From NCBI RefSeq assembly GCF_020514235.1, contig NZ_VTLB01000003.1, forward strand, positions 124,001-188,000: a stretch of 64,000 nucleotides of DNA, given 5' to 3'. The number at the start of each line of letters is the position of its first letter. Positions within the stretch are counted from its first letter, which is position 1. The stretch comes from Synechococcus sp. MU1617 (lineage in GTDB: Bacteria > Cyanobacteriota > Cyanobacteriia > PCC-6307 > Cyanobiaceae). Positions 58,307 to 64,000 of this stretch are shown here, piece after piece. Under the pieces are notes generated by a model. The model saw only the letters and a program-made list of their open reading frames with translations. It was not told the origin of the DNA and did not search any database. A program made the position numbers and the translations under genes.

Positions 58307-58343
58307 GGCGTCAGGATCCTTGGACTTGCCTCAGGATGGACCT

Positions 58344-59078
58344 TCAGGGCGAAGGGGTCCAGCGGGGAATCGGCAGCGGTGGATCCACCAGGTTGCGCTG
58401 AAATGCGATCAGCACAGCCTGGGTGCGGCTTTTGGCATTGAGTTTGCGCAGCAGTGCTGTGACGCAGTGCTTGGTGGTTTCAATCGAGAGGTGCAGCTGA
58501 TCGGCAATCTCCTGATTGCTGAGGCCCTTGCAAAGACCGCGCAGCACGTCTTCTTCCCGCAGGCTCAGCACGTCGCTGAGGGGATGGTCGATGTTTCCTG
58601 AACCGCGGCCGTGGTTGGCCACCCCGGCAATCACCGGATCCATGTGGCTGCCATCGCTCTCCATGGCGCGTAGAACGCTGAGCAGGCCGCCGTTGCCGAT
58701 CCGCTCATGGCTGCAGAGCCCCTCGCATTGCGCCTTGGCTGCGGCGTGAATTGTGCTCAGCAACGGGCGCTGAATCAACATCAGGCACCGCAGGGAGGGT
58801 TGGCGTGCCTTGGCGGCTGCTACCAGGGAGGGGCCATGACCGCGCTCGAGCTGATCGCTGCAGATCAGTAGATCAGCGGCCGTGCTGCTGAGGCAGGCGA
58901 GGGCTTCCGCTTCGGTGCTAGCGGCCCCCACCAGGGAGCCAATGCCAGCGAGGCTATGAACCAGGCCGCTGATCAAAACGCGATCGGCGGAGGCGACCAC
59001 GATGCGACGCCCCTCCAACAAGGGCCGGTGGCGTTGAGGAAGCTCACGCATCGCGGCCAGCTGAGGGGTGAAGTCCAC
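58344..59078 (-). CDS. LuxR-family response regulator with atypical receiver
   Basis: The 244-residue protein has a CheY-like N-terminal domain (RRIVVASADRVLISGLVHSL) and a C-terminal LuxR helix-turn-helix at about 165-225 (SNQEIADQLHLSIETTKHCV). In the receiver, only one acidic-pocket Asp is seen (D32), and the strand ADLLICSD places Ser 74 where the phospho-Asp is expected, with Asp 75 next. It may work without phosphorylation. No kinase is adjacent. Confidence 0.8.
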   Translation of the reverse strand: MDFTPQLAAMRELPQRHRPLLEGRRIVVASADRVLISGLVHSLAGIGSLVGAASTEAEALACLSSTAADLLICSDQLERGHGPSLVAAAKARQPSLRCLMLIQRPLLSTIHAAAKAQCEGLCSHERIGNGGLLSVLRAMESDGSHMDPVIAGVANHGRGSGNIDHPLSDVLSLREEDVLRGLCKGLSNQEIADQLHLSIETTKHCVTALLRKLNAKSRTQAVLIAFQRNLVDPPLPIPRWTPSP

Positions 59079-59251
59079 ATCCTGAAGGCAGCCCGAATCT
59101 CACCATGAATCGGATGCCGCAGGAGGGCGGTGCTGGTCAGCAAGACCGTACAAAAGGCTTCAGTGCAGGCCAACGCAAGGTGCGGCGATCACCCCCGTTG
59201 CCACTTGCGAATCCTTGGCAAACTTTGCCGAAGCAGTGATTCACGCCGACG

Positions 59252-59581
59252 ATGGCCTTCTTCGATTCCGACATTGTTCAGGACGAAGCCAAGCGCCTGT
59301 TCAGCGACTACCAGCAGCTGATGCAGCTGGGCAGTGAGTACGGAAAGTTCGATCGAGAGGGCAAGAAGAAATTCATCGAGACGATGGAGCAGCTGATGGG
59401 CCGCTACCGCGTGTTCATGAAGCGCTTCGAGCTCTCGGAGGATTTCCAGGCCAAGTTGACTGTGGAGCAGCTGCGCACCCAGCTCAGCCAGTTCGGCATC
59501 ACCCCCGAGCAGATGTTCGAGCAGATGAACTCCACCCTCGAGCGGATGAAAGCTCAGATCGAGGAGCCCCCCTCCAGCTGA
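59252..59581 (+). CDS. DUF1825 family protein
   Basis: The 109-residue all-helical protein shows FFDSDIVQDEAKRLFSDYQQ, LMGRYRVFMKRFELSEDF and TVEQLRTQLSQFGITPEQM, the DUF1825 pattern found across cyanobacteria. Function unknown. It precedes tyrS by 46 bases. Confidence 0.8.
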   Translation: MAFFDSDIVQDEAKRLFSDYQQLMQLGSEYGKFDREGKKKFIETMEQLMGRYRVFMKRFELSEDFQAKLTVEQLRTQLSQFGITPEQMFEQMNSTLERMKAQIEEPPSS

Positions 59582-59627
59582 ACTAGCACTCGTACGATCG
59601 CCAGCGCCCGCTTGATGCGCCTCCCCC

Positions 59628-60875
59628 ATGTCGGACTCCACCCCGTCGTTGCCGGATTGGCTGTCCCGGGGCATGGCCGACCTGTTCCCGGCCGGGGATC
59701 CCAGTGATGCGGATCAGGCCCTGGCGGCCCGATTGGCCCAGGCCGAAAAGGAGGGTCGGCCGCTGCGGGTGAAGCTGGGCATCGACCCCACTGGCAGCAA
59801 CATTCATCTGGGCCACAGCATCCTGTTCCGCAAGTTGCGGGCCTTCCAGGACGCGGGCCACACGGCGGTGCTGATCATCGGTGACTTCACGGCGCGGATC
59901 GGGGATCCCACCGGCAAGAGCGCCACGCGGGTGCAGCTCAGCAAAGAGCAGGTGGCCGCTAACGCCTCCACCTACCTGCGCCAGTTGGGGCAGGACCAGC
60001 CCAAGGAAACGGCGCTGCTCGATTTCGAGACCCCTGGCCGGTTGGAGGTGCGTTACAACTCCGAGTGGTTGGAGGGTATGGACCTGCCGGCAGTGATCGG
60101 CTTGCTCGGCACCGGCACTGTGGGCCAGATGCTGGCCAAGGACGACTTCTCCAAGCGCTACGGCAGCGGCACTCCGATTGCCCTGCATGAATTCCTCTAT
60201 CCGCTGCTGCAGGGCTACGACTCGGTGGCGGTGAACGCTGATGTGGAGCTGGGCGGCACGGATCAGAAGTTCAACGTCGCCATGGGCCGTGATCTGCAGC
60301 GCCATTTCGATAAGGGCACCCAGTTCGGCCTACTGCTGCCGATCCTGGTGGGTCTCGACGGGGTGCAGAAGATGAGCAAGAGCCTCGGCAACGTGGTGGG
60401 CCTGGAGGAAGACCCGCTTTCGATGTACTCCAAGCTGGAGAAGGTTGGCGATGGGGCGATCGATGACTACGTCACGTTGCTGACCAACCTTGATCTGTCC
60501 TCATTACCGGAAAATCCGCGCGAAAAGCAGAAGGCCATGGCCCTGGCGGTGACCGCCAGCCGTCATGGTCCGGAGGCTGCCTCCAAGGCCCAGAGCGATG
60601 CCGCCACCCTGGTGGGAGGAAGCGGTGATGCCGGCGCGGATGTGCCCGAGGCCTCCCTGGCAGAGGTGAACTTTCCGGCCAAGGCGTTCTATCTGCTTAG
60701 TGCCGTGGGGATTTGCGCCAGCAGCAGTGAGGCCCGCCGCCAGATCAAGGGCGGTGCGGCTCGTTTGGAAGGTGAAAAGATCACCGACCCCAACCATGAG
60801 TTCGCCTCAGCGGCGGAACTGGAGGGCAAGGTGTTGCAGCTGGGTAAGAAAACTTTTCGGAGGCTTGTTGCTTGA
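59628..60875 (+). CDS. tyrS: Tyrosyl-tRNA synthetase
   Basis: The 415-residue class I synthetase has the HIGH-type motif NIHLGHSIL and the KMSKS motif [21 protein letters not shown] fits the tyrosine site, and a C-terminal S4-type domain ([13 protein letters not shown]) ends the protein. Its TGA overlaps the pyrF ATG. Confidence 0.95.
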   Translation: MSDSTPSLPDWLSRGMADLFPAGDPSDADQALAARLAQAEKEGRPLRVKLGIDPTGSNIHLGHSILFRKLRAFQDAGHTAVLIIGDFTARIGDPTGKSATRVQLSKEQVAANASTYLRQLGQDQPKETALLDFETPGRLEVRYNSEWLEGMDLPAVIGLLGTGTVGQMLAKDDFSKRYGSGTPIALHEFLYPLLQGYDSVAVNADVELGGTDQKFNVAMGRDLQRHFDKGTQFGLLLPILVGLDGVQKMSKSLGNVVGLEEDPLSMYSKLEKVGDGAIDDYVTLLTNLDLSSLPENPREKQKAMALAVTASRHGPEAASKAQSDAATLVGGSGDAGADVPEASLAEVNFPAKAFYLLSAVGICASSSEARRQIKGGAARLEGEKITDPNHEFASAAELEGKVLQLGKKTFRRLVA

Positions 60876-61597
60876 TGGAGAACCTGCATCCTGCCGATCG
60901 GATCATCGTGGCGCTCGATGGCATGGCACCCGAGCAGGCACTGCGCTTTGCCGCTCAGGTGAAGGGGCTGCGCTGGGTGAAGGTGGGCCTGGAGCTGTTT
61001 GTGCAGGCTGGGCCGGTGGTGGTGGAGCAACTGCGCGCGCAGGGGCTGCGGGTGTTCCTTGATCTCAAATTTCACGACATCCCCGCCACCATGGCTGGAG
61101 CCTGCCGGCGGGCAGCGGCGCTGGGGGCGGAGTTGATCACGGTGCATGCCTGCGCTGGCAGCGAAGCGCTGCAGGCAGCCGAGGCCGCGGCGGTGGAAGG
61201 GGCCCAAGGCGCTGGCCAACCCGCCCCCACCCTGTTGGCGGTGACGGTGCTCACCAGCTGGGAAGAGCAGCGATTGCAACGGGAACTCGCCATCACCCAG
61301 GCCATCGCCGAACGGGTGCCGGCGTTGGCGCAGCTGTCGGCAATCTCCGGCATTGGTGGTTGTGTGTGTTCTCCCCTGGAGGCCGCGGCGTTGCGGGCGC
61401 AGCACCCCGAGCCGTTTGCCTTGGTGACTCCTGGCATTCGCCCTAAAGGCGCTGCCTTTGGTGATCAGGCCCGGGTGATGGGTCCCGCCGAGGCGATTGC
61501 AGCGGGCGCCAGCCAGCTGGTGATCGGCCGGCCGATCACCAAAGCCGACAACCCCAGCGTTGCTTTTGCCCAGTGCTGCGCTGAGCTGATCGATTAG
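60875..61597 (+). CDS. pyrF: Orotidine 5'-phosphate decarboxylase
   Basis: The 240-residue TIM-barrel enzyme makes UMP. It shows IIVALDGM, the catalytic [12 protein letters not shown], and VTPGIRPKG with the phosphate site VIGRPIT near the C-terminus. ATG 60875 shares the A of the tyrS TGA; a TTG codon just before is also in frame. Confidence 0.94.
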   Translation: MENLHPADRIIVALDGMAPEQALRFAAQVKGLRWVKVGLELFVQAGPVVVEQLRAQGLRVFLDLKFHDIPATMAGACRRAAALGAELITVHACAGSEALQAAEAAAVEGAQGAGQPAPTLLAVTVLTSWEEQRLQRELAITQAIAERVPALAQLSAISGIGGCVCSPLEAAALRAQHPEPFALVTPGIRPKGAAFGDQARVMGPAEAIAAGASQLVIGRPITKADNPSVAFAQCCAELID

Positions 61598-61610
61598 GGC
61601 GCAGCCCGGA

Positions 61611-61934
61611 TCAATACTTTGCAGAACATGCCCGTGTTTCTGGAGCCATCATCAGGTTGATAATGGTCGGACCATTGTCTCCAAGCACAGCGATCGAATT
61701 GCTGATCGCCGCGAGTTCCTGGCCGCTGTAGCGCTTGCCGTAAGCGTTGGCCATGCAACGGCAATAGCCTCTTTGGTTTTCGACGCCGGATTTTTTGCGT
61801 TGATTGCAACCCTGCTCGAAGCCCTCTTTGAACTGCCTGGTGAGTTGCCTGTCGCTCTGGGCCTGTACTGGAATGGTGAAAGCGGCAAGAACAAGGACGA
61901 GCGTGGTGAATCGTCTCAAGGGATTTGAAGTCAA
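61611..61934 (-). CDS. Small exported Cys-containing protein
   Basis: The 107-residue protein has a signal peptide (TTLVLVLAAFTIPVQAQ) and a mature part with four Cys (EQGCNQRKK, GYCRCMANAYG and the near-terminal RACSAKY). It has a helical, charged character. Family unknown. It converges on pyrF. Confidence 0.62.
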   Translation of the reverse strand: MTSNPLRRFTTLVLVLAAFTIPVQAQSDRQLTRQFKEGFEQGCNQRKKSGVENQRGYCRCMANAYGKRYSGQELAAISNSIAVLGDNGPTIINLMMAPETRACSAKY

Positions 61935-62248
61935 TGAGGCAAGGTTGGCAGCGTTTTGGGGATCTTCAGCCCTGTTGAGCAGATTGTTGCTTGGCCAGCA
62001 GTCTTAAAGCGATTTCATCAGTATTGGTTTCACAACGCCCATGTTCTGGGCTGTTCATCGCTCATCGAAGCCCAGCATTCAGCTGGATTAAGGCTGTAAC
62101 AGGCAAAAATGCCCGAGAGAATCATGTCTTTCTGATCAGAAGTAATTGCACTCTTTTTGATCCCTGATCAAGGTTGAGTGGCTTAACAATTCAACCTTTT
62201 TTGTTCAACCGCCCTTTAATGGCGGGGTAATGGCTGCTTTGGGTTGCG
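61935..62248. other. Intergenic region, no gene seen; orphan terminator inside
   Basis: This stretch is more AT-rich than its surroundings and shows no convincing coding frame. It contains a GCCCA/TGGGC short inverted repeat near 62040 and the plus-strand terminator listed separately. A small RNA here is possible. Confidence 0.4.
62171..62202 (+). terminator. Orphan Rho-independent terminator
   Basis: AGGTTGA and TCAACCT form a seven-pair stem around an 13-base loop, followed by T residues. No plus-strand gene ends within 500 bases upstream except pyrF at 61597. Confidence 0.5.
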
Positions 62249-64000
62249 GTGGTGTTGATTGCAAACACGTCGCAGGCAGCATTGGTAGTGGAGCGTGCCC
62301 GCTGGTTGCTCTGTCCCCTCCCCAAGGTGGCTTCAACCCTGCTCAAACGATTGGCGGTCATCGCCGATGGAGGCGAGCCCTTTGAGGGTGCAGCCCTCGG
62401 TGAAACCCGGCCGGCTTTGGCGATTCACCAACCTTGGGTTCATGGCCTGCCGGCTCTGGCTCAACTCTCTTTGGTTGATCAGAAGCAGTGGAGAGATGAT
62501 CCCCATGCCCTTCGCCTGGCGGTGACCCGTCATCCCGGAGAGCGGTTGTTGTCGTTTTGGCACGACAAGCTTCACCTGATGGATCCCGCTTATGCACCGT
62601 TGAATGCGTCGGTGCAGGCGTCCAACGGGCTGGCCCCTGAAGAGGCCTGCAGCTTTGTTGCCTTCCTCAACCACCTAGGCGAGCACTGGGAGTTGTTGCG
62701 GGGTGATGGCCATCTCACTCCGCAGCATCAGACCCTCGCTGACGCTGAGCTGTTCAACCTGCGCCTGGATCGCAACCAGCTGGTGCAGGAGCTGCCCAGG
62801 TGCTTGGAGCCATTGCTGGCGGCCGATCGGCTGGACCGGATCAACCAAGAGTTGAAAACCTACGGCCAGCAATGCCAACAGCACTTGAGTCGTCGCTGGC
62901 AGGACGCCTACAACAAAGATGGATTGGCCCTGCTGGATCGGCTGTACGGCCAGGACTTGGAGGCCTATGGCTACAGCCTTCCCCGCCGCCGCCGTGCTGC
63001 CTTGAAGCCCTTGGCGCCCGTTGATGGTGATGCCCTGGTGGATCCGCTTCAGCAACTGCGTGATCGCCATCAGCAGATTGCCGGGTTGCAGCAGCAGGTG
63101 ATCGAGCTTCAGCAACAACTGGCGATGGCTCAGCAGTCCCTGGCCCAACCCCCACTCCCAACGCTGACGCCACCAACGGGAACTTGGACGGATCACAACG
63201 CACCGGAGGCGGGGCTGGCGCACCTCTATGAGGCATTGGCCCAGGACCGTTTTCAGGAGGTGCTTGATCAGATTGCCGCCCTGGAGGGGCATTCCCATCC
63301 AGGCGAAGTGGCCTACATCGAAGGTCTCGGCCATGCCGGAGTGGGCTGTCATCAGTTGGCCCTGAGTTGCTTTGAGGCTGCTCAAGCCGCTGGCTTTTTC
63401 ACACCGTTTGTGTTGTTCAACGGTGGCAATGCCTGCCGTGCACTCGGCAATACCTCAGAAGGGCTGCGTCTGTACCGGGAAGCACTGGAGGTGCATCCGA
63501 GCTTCAGTGAATGCCGTCACAACCTGGCCCTTGCGCTGTTGGAAGCGGGTCAGCCGATGGAGGCCGAACGCGAATTGCGGCTGTTGCTGCGCGATCAACC
63601 CAGTTATGCCCAGGCCGCTTTCTGCTTGGCCAATCTGCTGCGGGATCACAAACGCATCCCAGAGGCGATTGAAGCCTTCCGCCTCTGCCTGGAGCATGCG
63701 CCCAGCTACCCCGATGCCTGGAACAACCTTGGGCTGGTGCAGGCCGGTATTGGCGAAATCGATGCCGCCATGGCCAGTTACCGCCAGGCGCTTTCTCTGG
63801 ATGCCGGGTTCCAGCCCTCCCGCCAGAACCTGGCTCAGGCCCTGGTTCAACAAAAACGCCACAGCGAGGCCCTTGAGCAGTTCGAATGTTTGCGACAGAC
63901 CGCCGACCTCTCCGTGATGGGGCAAGCGGTGGGCCTGCAGGGCCAGATTGCCTGCCTGATGGAGCTGGATCGCTACGGCGATGGCTTAGCGATTGCTGAT
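62249..64000 (+). CDS. Sulfotransferase-TPR fusion protein (cut by window edge)
   Basis: The open frame starts at GTG 62249 or GTG 62252 (an in-frame TAA lies at 62228) and runs past the window end, at least 583 codons. Residues 20-35 read LLCPLPKVASTLLKRL, the PAPS 5'-loop of Sulfotransfer_2-type enzymes, and about 90-110 read RLAVTRHPGERLLSFWHDKL, the matching 3'-phosphate loop. A Gln-rich coiled-coil stretch follows at about 265-300, then several TPR units from about 330 (e.g. GLRLYREALEVHPSFSECRH; AWNNLGLVQAGIGEIDAAMA). Composition is GC-rich like the host genome. Confidence 0.78.
   Translation, partial: MVLIANTSQAALVVERARWLLCPLPKVASTLLKRLAVIADGGEPFEGAALGETRPALAIHQPWVHGLPALAQLSLVDQKQWRDDPHALRLAVTRHPGERLLSFWHDKLHLMDPAYAPLNASVQASNGLAPEEACSFVAFLNHLGEHWELLRGDGHLTPQHQTLADAELFNLRLDRNQLVQELPRCLEPLLAADRLDRINQELKTYGQQCQQHLSRRWQDAYNKDGLALLDRLYGQDLEAYGYSLPRRRRAALKPLAPVDGDALVDPLQQLRDRHQQIAGLQQQVIELQQQLAMAQQSLAQPPLPTLTPPTGTWTDHNAPEAGLAHLYEALAQDRFQEVLDQIAALEGHSHPGEVAYIEGLGHAGVGCHQLALSCFEAAQAAGFFTPFVLFNGGNACRALGNTSEGLRLYREALEVHPSFSECRHNLALALLEAGQPMEAERELRLLLRDQPSYAQAAFCLANLLRDHKRIPEAIEAFRLCLEHAPSYPDAWNNLGLVQAGIGEIDAAMASYRQALSLDAGFQPSRQNLAQALVQQKRHSEALEQFECLRQTADLSVMGQAVGLQGQIACLMELDRYGDGLAIAD

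Overview
The window looks like a GC-rich chromosomal segment of a marine picocyanobacterium of the Synechococcus type. Support comes from PsbV (cytochrome c550), a plant-type ferredoxin, PSRP-3/Ycf65, a ferredoxin-thioredoxin reductase variable chain, split atp genes (atpD-atpC), an NblS-type kinase and many small cyanobacteria-specific families (DUF1818, DUF2811, DUF1825, DUF3104, DUF4278). A complete kaiA-kaiB-kaiC cluster argues against Prochlorococcus, which lacks kaiA. The assignment rests on protein recognition by eye, not on a search.

Layout. 0-10 kb: nadE (partial)-nadD-GTPase-CNNM/CBS operon, pepP, a HAD hydrolase, PSRP-3, atpC-atpD, and groES-groEL behind a perfect CIRCE operator. 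10.7-16.1 kb: a visibly AT-rich island with three divergent sulfotransferase-like genes and one 466-codon gene of unknown function. 16-30 kb: secG-gpmI, pyrR, ftrV, a short Hsp70 homologue with a membrane partner, rpoZ, murD, tRNA-Val(GAC), an S4-domain protein, serA-prmA and petF. 30-38 kb: psbV, rnz, a SpoIID-like protein, nagB, a Nif11-like mini-gene, yebC, truB, a methyltransferase and rpmA-rplU. 38-46 kb: kaiABC facing purD-nblS, then purC. 46-52 kb: a tightly coupled outer-membrane operon (Omp85-lpxC-fabZ-lpxA-lpxB-msrA). 52.4-55.3 kb: a patch of very small genes. 55-62 kb: pepA, a GIY-YIG-like protein with two clamp-binding-like motifs next to a helix-hairpin-helix protein, a LuxR-type regulator without the usual phospho-acceptor, tyrS and pyrF. 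The window ends inside a large gene joining a sulfotransferase domain to TPR repeats.

How the genes fit together. Most of the window is housekeeping with extreme gene packing: many neighbours share stop and start bases (ATGA, TGATG, GTGA), implying translational coupling, notably kaiA/kaiB, purD/nblS and the whole lpx operon. The accessory content is concentrated in the 10.7-16.1 kb sulfotransferase island, the small-gene patch near 53-55 kb and the terminal sulfotransferase-TPR gene. Together they suggest variable sulfated surface or secreted glycans, but the acceptors cannot be read from sequence. No transposase, integrase, phage gene or CRISPR array was seen.
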